Assembly (NCBI RefSeq): GCF_014705605.1
Contig: NZ_JACXIZ010000027.1
Location: 62,001 to 126,000 of the forward strand
Direction of reading: 5' to 3'
Origin: Paenibacillus sabuli
GTDB lineage: Bacteria > Bacillota > Bacilli > Paenibacillales > Paenibacillaceae
Length of the DNA: 64,000 nt
This document shows, in pieces, positions 39,984 to 48,108 of the stretch. Positions within the stretch are counted from its first letter, which is position 1. Every line of letters starts with the position of its first letter. Under the pieces are notes generated by a model. That model made no database searches and was not told the DNA's origin. It saw only the letters and a list, made by a program, of their open reading frames with translations. The position numbers were made by a program, and so were the translations under genes.

Positions 39984-40796
39984 CTAAGACGCCGGCACCG
40001 CGACGAGCGCCAGCAGCAGCGCGGCTTCGGCCGCTTCGTTCATGGCGCCGTAGGTGTCGCCGGTCAGTCCGCCCAGCCTGGCCTTCAGCCACAGCGCCAG
40101 CGCGCTCGCAGCCGCTGTGGCCAGCGCCAGGCCGACCAGTGTGTAGCCGAGCGCCGCCAGCGGCGGCAGGCCGACCAGCATGTACGCCGCCCCGACGAGC
40201 AGCGCGCCGGCGAGCAGCGCCAGCAGCGCGTGCTTGCCGGACGCTCGCGCATAGAGCGCAGCCAATCCCTCGCTGCCGCGCGCATGCGGCCACGCTGCGA
40301 CGCCGAGCGCCATCGCGCTGCGGCTCCAGACGAATACGGCGGCCAGGTGTACGGCCCCCGGCGCTCCGATCGGCTGCTCCAGCAGCGCTGCCAGCAGCGA
40401 CCACTTGAGCAGCAGCAAGAGCACCGCGGCCGCCACCCCCATCGCGCCGACCCGGCTGTCCTTCATGATCTCCAGCATCCGCGCGCGCGGCCGCCTGCTC
40501 AGCACGCCGTCCGCCGTATCCATCCAGCCGTCCAGATGCAGGGCGCCGGTCATCGCGGTGCTCAGGATCAGGACGAGCGCGGCGGCGGGCAGCGGCGGCA
40601 GGACGTGCGGCAGCAGGATCGCGGCGGCGGCCGTCGCCGCGCCGATCAGCGCGCCCGCCCACGGAAAAAAAACAAGACTGCGCGCAGCAGTCCGCTCGTC
40701 AAAGACCGGCCGAAACGGCAACGGCACGACTGTCAAAAATTGCACAGCCGCGCCGAGCGCGTGCAGCCACCGGCCCATGCGATTCACCATCCCCAT
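39984..40796 (-). CDS. cobS: Adenosylcobinamide-GDP ribazoletransferase
   Basis: Integral membrane enzyme of 270 residues that joins adenosylcobinamide-GDP and alpha-ribazole (phosphate) to give cobalamin (phosphate). ALHLDGWMDTADGVLSRR is the conserved metal/substrate loop, preceded by FLTVVPLPF and followed by MKDSRVGAMGVAA; several hydrophobic helices complete it. The start ATG at 40796 follows GGGAGG and lies inside the end of cbiB; an ATG at 40790 is possible. It is last in the btuF-to-cobS operon. Confidence 0.93.
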   Translation of the reverse strand: MGMVNRMGRWLHALGAAVQFLTVVPLPFRPVFDERTAARSLVFFPWAGALIGAATAAAAILLPHVLPPLPAAALVLILSTAMTGALHLDGWMDTADGVLSRRPRARMLEIMKDSRVGAMGVAAAVLLLLLKWSLLAALLEQPIGAPGAVHLAAVFVWSRSAMALGVAAWPHARGSEGLAALYARASGKHALLALLAGALLVGAAYMLVGLPPLAALGYTLVGLALATAAASALALWLKARLGGLTGDTYGAMNEAAEAALLLALVAVPAS

Positions 40797-41773
40797 CGGA
40801 TCACCCCTCCCGCAGCCGCCGCAAAAGCGGCGAACATGACGATGCTCACCCCGTACAACAACCGAATCGCGCGCAGAATATCGTCCGCCTCCAGCGCGCG
40901 CAGCGGCCAGCCGAGCCGGGCCCGCTCGCTCGGACGCCCGAAGTACACATTGAGGCCGCCCAGCTCGATGCCGAGCGCACCGGCGACCGCCGATTCGGGA
41001 ATGCCGCTGTTGGGACTCGGATGCCGCGCGGCGAACACGCGGACCGCGCGCAGCGCGCGCGTCGCCGACAGTCCCCGCTGCGGCAAGGCCGCCAGCGCCA
41101 GCAGCACGCCGCACAGGCGAGCTGGCACATAATTCAACACATCGTCCAGCCGCGCCGATGCCCAGCCGAAATGCAAGTAGCGCGCATTGCGGTAGCCGAC
41201 CATCGAATCGAGTGTATTGGCGGCGCGATACAGCATCGCCAGCGGCGCCCCGCCCAGCAGCGCCAGCACGATCGGCGCGACAAACGCGTCTACGGTGTTC
41301 TCGGCGACCGTCTCGACCGTCGCCCGCGCCGCGCCGGCGGCGTCGAGCCCGCCCGTATCGCGGCCGACGATGTAGCCGGTATACGTCCGCGCCTCGTCCA
41401 GCCGCCCCGCGACGAGCGGACGATACACCTGCATGGCGGCCTGACGCAGGCCGTTGACCGCGATCGTGGTCGCGATCAGCCAGGTCGTGACGGCATAGCC
41501 GAGCCAGGGATGGATGGCGTCGGCCGCCCAGACGAGCCCCCAGGCCGCCCCGCCCGAGGCCAGCACGGTCACGCTCGTCAGCACCGCGCCGCGTCTGCGC
41601 AGCATGGCCGGCGGGGCGCCTTCCGGCGGGTACAAGCGCCGCTCCAGCACGCTCGCCAATTGTCCGATACGAATGACCGGATGGACGGGGCGCCGCGGAT
41701 CGCCGATCAGCCAGTCGAGCGCAATCGCCGCGCACAGCATCGGCAGCAGCTCCTGCAGGGAATACCCGATCAT
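40784..41773 (-). CDS. cbiB: Adenosylcobinamide-phosphate synthase CbiB
   Basis: Membrane protein of 329 residues that couples adenosylcobyric acid to aminopropanol phosphate. ALDWLIGDPRRPVHPVIRIG, TVETVAENTVDAFVAPIVLA, YRAANTLDSMVGYRN, RHPSPNSGIPESAVAGALG and LGGLNVYFG are diagnostic. ATGA overlap with cobU and a 13-base overlap with cobS show tight coupling. Its two substrates are the products of the fused CobD-CbiP protein. The name cobD is used for this gene in some organisms. Confidence 0.94.
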   Translation of the reverse strand: MIGYSLQELLPMLCAAIALDWLIGDPRRPVHPVIRIGQLASVLERRLYPPEGAPPAMLRRRGAVLTSVTVLASGGAAWGLVWAADAIHPWLGYAVTTWLIATTIAVNGLRQAAMQVYRPLVAGRLDEARTYTGYIVGRDTGGLDAAGAARATVETVAENTVDAFVAPIVLALLGGAPLAMLYRAANTLDSMVGYRNARYLHFGWASARLDDVLNYVPARLCGVLLALAALPQRGLSATRALRAVRVFAARHPSPNSGIPESAVAGALGIELGGLNVYFGRPSERARLGWPLRALEADDILRAIRLLYGVSIVMFAAFAAAAGGVIRWGW

Positions 41774-42369
41774 CGCGGACCTTCACCCCGCTCGCCGTCC
41801 AGGCGATAGGCGATGGCCTTCAGCTCCACCGGAATACCGGCCGTCACCAGGAACACCTCGTCGCACACGGCCGCGATCCGCGCGTTCAGCCTGCCCGCCG
41901 CATCGCGGAAACGGCGGCCGAGCGGATACGCCGGCACGATGCCCGAGCCGACCTCGTTGGTCACGAGGATGAGCAGGCCGCGCGCCTGCTCCGCAGCGCT
42001 CGCCAACCGCTCGATGCGCCGCTCCAGCTCCTCCTCCATCCGGTCGCTCCACGTCTCACCGCCCTCCGCCTCCAGCTGCAGCAGCTGGTCTGTCAGCCAC
42101 AGCGTGAGACAGTCGACGAGCACGCAGCTGTCCGATGCGCCTTCTAGCTCGACGAGCTGCGCGGCGAGATCGGAGGGCGCTTCGATCGTCTGCCAGACGA
42201 AGCCGCTCGCCGCTCGCTCGGCGCGGTGCCGGCGCACGCGCGCACGCAGTTCGTCGTCGTGCGGCCGCATTGTCGCGATATACGTGCCGCGCGCGGCATG
42301 ATGCTGCGCGTAGCGCTCGGCGAAGCCGCTCTTGCCGCTGCGCGCGCCTCCTGTTACCAGTATGGCCAC
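41770..42369 (-). CDS. cobU: Bifunctional adenosylcobinamide kinase / adenosylcobinamide-phosphate guanylyltransferase
   Basis: CobU, 199 residues. The P-loop GGARSGKS (7-14) phosphorylates adenosylcobinamide, and the conserved RVRRHRAER segment carries the His that is guanylylated in the second step. VLVDCLTLWLTDQL and LVTNEVGSGIVPAYPLGRRF are also typical. The start is GTG at 42369 with AAGGAG inside the end of cobT four bases away. Confidence 0.94.
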   Translation of the reverse strand: MAILVTGGARSGKSGFAERYAQHHAARGTYIATMRPHDDELRARVRRHRAERAASGFVWQTIEAPSDLAAQLVELEGASDSCVLVDCLTLWLTDQLLQLEAEGGETWSDRMEEELERRIERLASAAEQARGLLILVTNEVGSGIVPAYPLGRRFRDAAGRLNARIAAVCDEVFLVTAGIPVELKAIAYRLDGERGEGPR

Positions 42370-42373
42370 TTGG

Positions 42374-43453
42374 CTACCGCTCCTTTAACTCGTCTTTGTC
42401 CGAGACACCCGCCTCGGCGAACGTCGCCATCTCGTCCAACACGCGCACGGCCGCCTCCAGCAGGTGCAGGCACAGCACGGCTCCGGTGCCTTCTCCGAGG
42501 CGCATATCCAGTTGCAAGGGCGGCCTCAGGCCCAGCGACTCGAGCAGCAGCCGATGCCCCTGCTCGCCCGATTGATGCGAGGCGATGAGATACGGGCGCA
42601 GACCGGGCGCCAGCCGCAGCGCGACCAGGGCCGCAGCCGTCGAGATGAAGCCGTCCACCACTACCGGCAGCCGCTGCCCCGCCGCGCCGAGCATCAGACC
42701 GGCCAGACCGGCGATCTCCAGACCGCCGACCTTGGCCAGCGCGTCCAGCGCATCGGACGCTTTCGGCGCATTGCAGGCGATGGCGCGGGCCACCGTCTCG
42801 ATCTTGTGGCCCCTGCGCGTCTCGTCGATGCCGGTGCCGAGACCGACCGATTGCTCCGGTGTGTAGCCTGCCAGCACGCACATCAGCGCTGCGCTGGCCG
42901 TCGTATTGCCGATGCCCATCTCCCCGGTCGCCAGTACGCGATAGCCCTGGCCGGCGAGCTCGCCGGCCAGCACAATGCCGGTGCGCACCGCCGCTGCCGC
43001 TTCGCTGCGCGACATCGCCGGTCCGACCGTCATATTCGCAGTGCCCGGCCGCACCTTGCGCGCCAGCAGCCCCGGATGCGACAGCTCGGCATTGACGCCG
43101 ATATCGACGCAGTGCACGTCGGCGCCAGCCTGTGCGGCGAGCACGTTGACCGCCGCGCCGCCGCGCAGGAAGTTCAGCACCATCTGGGCGGTAACCTCCG
43201 GCGGGTAGGCGCTGACCCCCTCGGCGCAGACGCCGTGATCGGCGGCCATGACGACGACCGCCTTGCGGTCCAGCACGGGCCGCGCGGAGCCGGTGGCCCC
43301 GGCCAGCTGCAGCGCCAGCTCCTCCAGTCTTCCGAGACTGCCCGGCGGCTTCGTCAGGCTGTTCAGTCGCGCCGCCGCTGCCGCAATCGCCGCTTCGTCG
43401 GGCGGCGCGATCGTAGCGGCGGCGGCGCGGATCGTTTGTTCATCGTTACTCAT
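42374..43453 (-). CDS. cobT: Nicotinate-nucleotide-dimethylbenzimidazole phosphoribosyltransferase
   Basis: CobT, 359 residues, makes alpha-ribazole phosphate from dimethylbenzimidazole and nicotinate mononucleotide. LNSLTKPPGSLGRLEELA, MAADHGVCAEGVSAYPPEVT, TGEMGIGNTTASAAL, PVVVDGFISTAAALVA and LGEGTGAVL (with the catalytic Glu) are all in order. The ATG at 43453 follows GAGG; a TTG at 43459 is less likely. It overlaps the btuD stop by eight bases. Confidence 0.95.
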   Translation of the reverse strand: MSNDEQTIRAAAATIAPPDEAAIAAAAARLNSLTKPPGSLGRLEELALQLAGATGSARPVLDRKAVVVMAADHGVCAEGVSAYPPEVTAQMVLNFLRGGAAVNVLAAQAGADVHCVDIGVNAELSHPGLLARKVRPGTANMTVGPAMSRSEAAAAVRTGIVLAGELAGQGYRVLATGEMGIGNTTASAALMCVLAGYTPEQSVGLGTGIDETRRGHKIETVARAIACNAPKASDALDALAKVGGLEIAGLAGLMLGAAGQRLPVVVDGFISTAAALVALRLAPGLRPYLIASHQSGEQGHRLLLESLGLRPPLQLDMRLGEGTGAVLCLHLLEAAVRVLDEMATFAEAGVSDKDELKER

Positions 43454-44297
43454 ATGCAACCTCGCTTCCCGTTGGTAGGTCTGTTGCAGCCGATGGCAAT
43501 CCCGCTGTCGGCGGAGAGGCTGTAGCTGGCTGCAGCAGCACCTGCGGCCGCCCGCTCACCGGATGGGGCAGCACGATCGCATCGGTGCCATAGACGCTGC
43601 GGATCATCTCCGTCGTAACGACTTGCTCGGGCGTGCCTTCGGCGACGATTGCGCCGTCCTTGACGACGAGCAGCCGGTCGCAATATTGGGCGGCCAGATT
43701 GAGATCGTGCAGCACGGCGACCACTGTCAAGCTCTGTCGGCGCTGCCAGGCGCGCACCGTATCCAGGAGCTGGACCTGATACCCGATATCGAGGAAGGTG
43801 GTCGGCTCGTCCAGCAGGATCAGCTCCGGCTGCTGCGCGATCACCTTGGCCAGCGCGACCCGCTGGCGTTCACCGCCGCTCAGACGGTCCATGCGCCGGT
43901 CGGCGAATGGCTCCAGCCCTGCCGACCGCAGCGCCTCGGCGACCAGAGAGGCGGGATCGCCCGGCTCGTCCCCGAGCCAATTCTGAAACGGAAATCGCGC
44001 CATCTCGACCACCTCCCGCACCGAGAACGTCGTACGCGGCAGACCGTCCTGCTCGAGCACGGCCACCCAGCGCGCGAGCTCGCGCGGACGATAATCCGTC
44101 GAGGGCCGGCCGCGCAGCGACAAGTGCCCGGAATCCGGCGCCAATACGCCGGACAGCAGCGACAGCAGCGTCGATTTGCCGGCGCCGTTGGGGCCGATTA
44201 CGCCGTACATACCTTTGGCCGGCAGCTCGAAGCTGACCGGTCCCAGCACGCGCCGGCCGCCGATCGTTTTGGTCAGTTCCGTTGCTTCGATCACCAC
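43446..44297 (-). CDS. btuD: Corrinoid ABC transporter ATP-binding protein, BtuD-like
   Basis: ATPase of the FecE/BtuD class, 283 residues. Walker A GPNGAGKST is near 34-42, the signature LSGGERQR, Walker B LILLDEPTTFLD and the switch His in AVLHDLNLA are present. The start is GTG at 44297, preceded by GGAGGGAGAAC; a second GTG follows. A Pro/Ala/Thr-rich C-terminal tail of about 35 residues extends past the usual end. Location downstream of a cobalamin riboswitch and before cobT supports corrinoid over siderophore import. Confidence 0.9.
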   Translation of the reverse strand: MVIEATELTKTIGGRRVLGPVSFELPAKGMYGVIGPNGAGKSTLLSLLSGVLAPDSGHLSLRGRPSTDYRPRELARWVAVLEQDGLPRTTFSVREVVEMARFPFQNWLGDEPGDPASLVAEALRSAGLEPFADRRMDRLSGGERQRVALAKVIAQQPELILLDEPTTFLDIGYQVQLLDTVRAWQRRQSLTVVAVLHDLNLAAQYCDRLLVVKDGAIVAEGTPEQVVTTEMIRSVYGTDAIVLPHPVSGRPQVLLQPATASPPTAGLPSAATDLPTGSEVAYE

Positions 44298-44318
44298 GTT
44301 CTCCCTCCTTTGGATCGT

Positions 44319-45341
44319 CTAGATCGACGCTTTGCGACGCTTGAGCAAATAGCCGAAGAATGGCGCCCCGATAAACGCCGTCACGATTCCGAGCTGAATC
44401 TCCTTGGGGCTGAGCAGTGTACGCGCCAGCGTATCCGCCCACAGCACGTAGATCCCGCCGCCGATGGCGGACAGCGGCACGATCAGCCGGTAATCCGGTC
44501 CGACCATGAGCCGGATCACATGCGGCACGACGAGACCGACGAAGCCGATGACGCCCGACACCGAGACCGCCGCCGCCGTGAGCAGTGTGGAAGCCAGCAA
44601 TACGATCAGCTTGGTGCGCTCCACCCGTACCCCGAGATGCGCGGCCGGACGCTCGCCGATGACGAACAGGTTGAGCGCCCGCGCATAGTAGAGCAGGACC
44701 GGCAGTCCGATCGCGACGAACGGCACGAGCATCGAGACATGACCCCAGTTGCGCTTGGACAGACTGCCCATCAGCCAGAACAGGATTTCGTTGACGACGC
44801 CCTGCGAGAGCGACACCATATACGAGACAAACGCGCTCAAAAAGGCTTGTACGACGACGCCAGAGAGGATCAGCGTCTCGACGCCGAGTCTGCCCTGGGT
44901 GCGCGCCAGCCAAAAAACGGCCAGCAGCGTCAGCACGCCGGTACCGAACGCGACAATCGGGATCGAATACATGCCGATGAATGTCTGCAGGCCGAAAAGA
45001 ATCAGAAACGCCGCCCCGATGGAGCTGCCCGAGGCGACGCCCAGCGTGTACGGATCGGCCAGCGGATTGCGCAGCACGCCCTGAAAGCCAGCGCCCGCAA
45101 GCGCCAGGCACGCGCCGACCAAGACGGCCAGCACGACCCGCGATAGCCGCACCTGCACGATAATCGCTTCTTCAAGCGCGGTCCAGGGCGGCTCCGCGCC
45201 GCCGGGCGCGAGCTGATGCAGCAGAATGCTCCACACCTTGGCCGGCGGGAAGCCGGCCGAGCCGATCGACAGCGCCAGCAGCACAGACGCGCCGAGGAGG
45301 AGCAGCGCTCCTCCTCCGTAGCCGTACAGTTTGCGCCTCAT
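44319..45341 (-). CDS. btuC: Corrinoid ABC transporter permease, BtuC-like
   Basis: FecCD/BtuC-type permease, 340 residues with about ten membrane helices. RLSRVVLAVLVGACLALAG, GVLRNPLADPYTLGVASGSS, GVIGFVGLVVPHVIRLMVGP and the terminal GIVTAFIGAPFFGYLLKRR are family hallmarks. The start lies three bases after the btuF stop with no clear ribosome site, so translation is probably coupled. Confidence 0.9.
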   Translation of the reverse strand: MRRKLYGYGGGALLLLGASVLLALSIGSAGFPPAKVWSILLHQLAPGGAEPPWTALEEAIIVQVRLSRVVLAVLVGACLALAGAGFQGVLRNPLADPYTLGVASGSSIGAAFLILFGLQTFIGMYSIPIVAFGTGVLTLLAVFWLARTQGRLGVETLILSGVVVQAFLSAFVSYMVSLSQGVVNEILFWLMGSLSKRNWGHVSMLVPFVAIGLPVLLYYARALNLFVIGERPAAHLGVRVERTKLIVLLASTLLTAAAVSVSGVIGFVGLVVPHVIRLMVGPDYRLIVPLSAIGGGIYVLWADTLARTLLSPKEIQLGIVTAFIGAPFFGYLLKRRKASI

Positions 45342-45344
45342 GCT

Positions 45345-46403
45345 CTAGTTGAACAACTCGGGATGGATGGCTTTGGCCAGCTCCAGCAGGCCATCGGTCA
45401 GACGCGGCCCGACACGGACGAGCGGATCGTTGGTGACGGCATGCAGCTCGTCGTTTTTGACCGCGTCGATCTCCTCCCAGCCGGGACGCGAGGCGATCAG
45501 CTCGGGGATCGAATTGTCCGCGCCAAAATCCGGATAGATGATGACCTCTGGGTTGCGCTGCAGGATCGTCTCGGCGTCGATTTCGAACCAGCCCTGCTGA
45601 TCCGAAGCGATGTTTTCGCCGCCGGCGATCGTGATCAGCTCGTCCAGGAATTCGCCTTTGCCGACCGAGTAATTCGGCGAGAACTCGAGGTAGACGCGCT
45701 TCGTGTCCGCGCCCTCTATGGCCGTCTCAACCTGCGTGCGCACCTCCTGCATATGCGCGGTCACCTCGGCGGCTTCCTCCGTGCGGCCGATGATATCGCC
45801 GACCTGCCCGATATGCGCGATGACTTCGTCGAGCGTTTTGGGGTCGGAGGCGAACACCTGGACGTCCAGCTCGCGCAGCTGCTCGATCGCCGCTGTATTC
45901 ATCGTCGACGATGCGACGACCAGATCGGGATTGAGCGCCGACACCGCTTCGATGTTGGTGCTCATGTCGCCCACCTTGGGCTTGTCCAGCGCCGCCTCGG
46001 GATAATTGCTCCACTCGTCGACTCCGGCGACCTCCTCGCCGGCTCCGAGCGCGAACAGAATTTCCGTCTCGCTCGGGACGAGCGAGACGATCGTTGTCGG
46101 AGCTTCCTCGAAGGTCAGCTCCGTCCCCGTCGCATCGGTCACCGTCAGCGGATATGCGGCGGACGTCGCTTCGCCCGTCTCCGCTTGCTGCGCGTCGTCT
46201 TCGTTCTCCTGCGCATTGCCCGGCGCGGCTTGCTGACCCTGCTCAGTATTGGCATTGCCATTGGAGGCATCGTTATTCGTCGTTGTGTCGGACCCGCAAG
46301 CCGCGAGCACAGCCATCATCAGGACGAGCAGCAGCGCCGTCCAGGCACGCAGATTTTTTGCAGATAAGACCTGGGCGCCCCAGGCTTCGATTGGATTTCT
46401 CAT
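45345..46403 (-). CDS. btuF: Corrinoid-binding lipoprotein, BtuF-like
   Basis: Class III substrate-binding lipoprotein, 352 residues from ATG 46403. The signal peptide ends in AVLAAC (Cys36), then comes an Asn/Gln/Glu-rich linker of about 50 residues before the domain begins (YPLTVTDATGTELTF). IVSLVPSETEILFALGAG, VGDMSTNIEAVSALNPDLVV and DPKTLDEVIAHIGQVG are typical of BtuF. An upstream ATG at 46427 lacks a ribosome site. It is the first gene after the cobalamin riboswitch. Confidence 0.9.
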   Translation of the reverse strand: MRNPIEAWGAQVLSAKNLRAWTALLLVLMMAVLAACGSDTTTNNDASNGNANTEQGQQAAPGNAQENEDDAQQAETGEATSAAYPLTVTDATGTELTFEEAPTTIVSLVPSETEILFALGAGEEVAGVDEWSNYPEAALDKPKVGDMSTNIEAVSALNPDLVVASSTMNTAAIEQLRELDVQVFASDPKTLDEVIAHIGQVGDIIGRTEEAAEVTAHMQEVRTQVETAIEGADTKRVYLEFSPNYSVGKGEFLDELITIAGGENIASDQQGWFEIDAETILQRNPEVIIYPDFGADNSIPELIASRPGWEEIDAVKNDELHAVTNDPLVRVGPRLTDGLLELAKAIHPELFN

Positions 46404-46642
46404 ATTCGGTTCTCTTCTCCATTTCATGTCGCTAGTTTGTCGTCAAGCAATTCAATTGTCGTTGCACTTCGTGGCATGCTTCTTGCATTCTCCTTGAACA
46501 CAAAAAAACACTTCCGACGATTGTGTCAGAAATGCTGTCTGTCAAGCCTACAGGTCTATGGTCGGCACGGGCGTGCAAGCCTGCCTCCGGCCAAGCCGAT
46601 CTCCAACACCTCCCCAAATCCACGTAGGGTTCCAGCGTTATG
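46404..46642 (-). promoter_or_regulatory. Expression platform between the cobalamin riboswitch and btuF
   Basis: Untranslated leader of about 240 bases. It contains a candidate terminator on the minus strand: TTCTGAC and GTCGGAA around 46531-46512, then GTG and seven T residues (46508-46502). No gene is seen here. Confidence 0.4.
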
Positions 46643-46838
46643 ACGAACAGGCAGGTCTCCTGACTCGAAGTGCGCTGCCGCTGTCTTCCCGGATCGCGTG
46701 TCCAGTGACAATCCTTGTGCGCGCGCAGTGCCGGCTGTTGCCGGCTTCTTTACAGTGGCGGGTCCGTGCCGGATTTTCACCGGACTTCCCTATTAAGCCG
46801 TGGTACGCGCGATACGCGCCCCACCGGCACCTGTTCCT
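46643..46838 (-). promoter_or_regulatory. Cobalamin (AdoCbl) riboswitch
   Basis: On the minus strand the element shows the classic conserved blocks: GAACAGGTGCCGG at the 5' end, AGGGAAGTCCGGTGAAAATC, GCCACTG (46759-46753) and the B12 box AGTCAGGAGACCTGCCTGT (46665-46647). It precedes btuF by about 240 bases and should repress the transport and assembly operon when adenosylcobalamin is abundant. Confidence 0.95.
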
Positions 46839-46876
46839 CGCAAACTATGAAATTGTGGCATCCCTCTTGCTCCATC

Positions 46877-46905
46877 ACTATAGCATGAAGGGCGCTAGGT
46901 GTCCA
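46877..46905 (-). promoter_or_regulatory. Promoter of the btuF-to-cobS operon
   Basis: -35 TGGACA (46905-46900), 17-base spacer and -10 TATAGT (46882-46877), about 40 bases before the riboswitch. Confidence 0.6.
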
Positions 46906-46913
46906 TAGCGCCC
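46890..46913 (-). terminator. 8-bp hairpin after the rhodanese gene, overlapping the btuF -35 region
   Basis: GGGCGCTA (46890-46897) and TAGCGCCC (46906-46913) are perfect partners with an 8-base loop that contains the -35 box. It may end the rhodanese operon transcript; the T-tract is poor (TTCAT). Confidence 0.4.
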
Positions 46914-46970
46914 GTTCCTCTCAAGTCGTTGCCCGGCGCGCGGCTCCGTGATGAAGCTGCCGCTGTCACA

Positions 46971-47285
46971 TTACATTCCGGTCTTGACCCCGCCGCTCCA
47001 GGCCAGCATCCCGCCCTGCATGTTGATCGGATTGTAGCCCTGCGCGCTCAAGTAATCGCACGCCTTGCCGCTGCGACCGCCGCTGCGGCACACCAGCACG
47101 AGCGGCGCATCCTCGTCTTCGTACAGCTCGGCGACCCGCCCCGGCAGCTCACCGAGCGGGAGATGGCGCGCCTCGGCGATATGCCCCTCCGTCCATTCGT
47201 CCAGCTCCCGCACGTCAATCAGATTGAGCTTTTCGCCGCGCTTCAGCTTCGTTTCCACTTCCTGTGGCGTCCATTCCGTTCGCAT
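46971..47285 (-). CDS. Rhodanese-like domain protein
   Basis: Single rhodanese domain of 104 residues with active-site loop VCRSGGRSGKA, a six-residue loop headed by the catalytic Cys that carries a persulfide. NLIDVRELDEWTEGHI is the conserved first half. It is cytosolic and may supply or move sulfane sulfur. GGAGAGG precedes the ATG at 47285. Its 5' end overlaps the DUF1992 gene by 71 bases in another frame. Confidence 0.88.
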   Translation of the reverse strand: MRTEWTPQEVETKLKRGEKLNLIDVRELDEWTEGHIAEARHLPLGELPGRVAELYEDEDAPLVLVCRSGGRSGKACDYLSAQGYNPINMQGGMLAWSGGVKTGM

Positions 47286-47667
47286 GTCGATCCTCTCCTG
47301 TCAGTTGTTGAGTGAGCTTCGTCTCATAGGTCCGAATAGCCTGTGTGCCGCCCAGCCCCTGGCGCTCCAGCAGGAGCTGATAGCGCAGCTGCTTTTCCGT
47401 CAGCCGCTTGCGCAATTCACCGCGCTGCTCCTCGTCCTCGCACAGCTTTAGCAAGTCCTGCATTGTGGCGATCTCCTTGTTCATCTCCAGCTCGGCCGGG
47501 ATCATACCGGCATTGCGCATCATCCGGTAGCCCGCACGCAGCTCCTCAGGCACATGCTTCAGATCGTCCGGCGGCAGCGGCGCTCCCGAACCGGGTAGCC
47601 GGTCGAGCTCGCCGCGACGCACCGCCTCCGCCATTTTTTCCTCCGCCATCCGGTCAAACAGTCCCAT
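47215..47667 (-). CDS. DUF1992 (DnaJ-family domain) protein
   Basis: Soluble protein of 150 residues. MAEEKMAEAVRRGELDRLPG, then GSGAPLPPDDLKHVPEELR and RMMRNAGMIPAELEMNKEI, are the DUF1992 signature, a domain also found at the C-terminus of some DnaJ-like proteins; its role is unknown. The start is one base after the upstream stop (TGATATG) without a clear ribosome site, so translation is probably coupled. The last ~24 residues are read from the overlap with the rhodanese gene and look unconserved. Confidence 0.82.
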   Translation of the reverse strand: MGLFDRMAEEKMAEAVRRGELDRLPGSGAPLPPDDLKHVPEELRAGYRMMRNAGMIPAELEMNKEIATMQDLLKLCEDEEQRGELRKRLTEKQLRYQLLLERQGLGGTQAIRTYETKLTQQLTGEDRHANGMDATGSGNEAEARRKAQSD

Positions 47668-47668
47668 A

Positions 47669-47980
47669 TCAGAGCCGGACCGCCGTGCCGCTGACCGCCA
47701 CCATCAGCATGCCGTCGCGAATGACCTCGTAATCGATATCGATGCCGACGATGGCGTTGCCGCCCATGCGGTGCGCCTGATCCTTCATCTCATTGATCGC
47801 AATATCGCGCGCTTCCTTCAGCTTGCTCTCGTACGAGCCAGAGCGGCCGCCGACCACATCGGTAATCGATGCAAAAAAATCGCGTACAACATTCGCGCCC
47901 ATGATCGCTTCTCCCGTCACGACCCCGACGTAATCCTGAACCGGTCTTCCTTCTATGGCGGGCGTAGTGGAAATAATCAT
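47669..47980 (-). CDS. YbjQ/UPF0145 family protein
   Basis: Protein of 103 residues matching the YbjQ (heavy-metal-binding-like, UPF0145) family: [51 protein letters not shown] and [15 protein letters not shown]. Known structures form pentamers; function is not established. GGGAGGAAATACAA precedes the ATG at 47980. It is the first gene of a three-gene leftward operon; two direct CGTATGGTTA repeats lie just upstream (47998-48022). Confidence 0.87.
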   Translation of the reverse strand: MIISTTPAIEGRPVQDYVGVVTGEAIMGANVVRDFFASITDVVGGRSGSYESKLKEARDIAINEMKDQAHRMGGNAIVGIDIDYEVIRDGMLMVAVSGTAVRL

Positions 47981-48108
47981 TTGTATTTCCTCCCTTTCGT
48001 ATGGTTATACATCGTATGGTTACGCTTCGTCAACCTTCCTTTATTACGCAGCTCGCGCGGAAATGGATTCATCTGCCCGGTGCATCAGTGCCTAAAAAGC
48101 TGGAATTT

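Noticed and set aside
43563-45146. A 527-codon open frame on the plus strand
   Set aside because: It is antisense to btuD and btuC and has no family resemblance.
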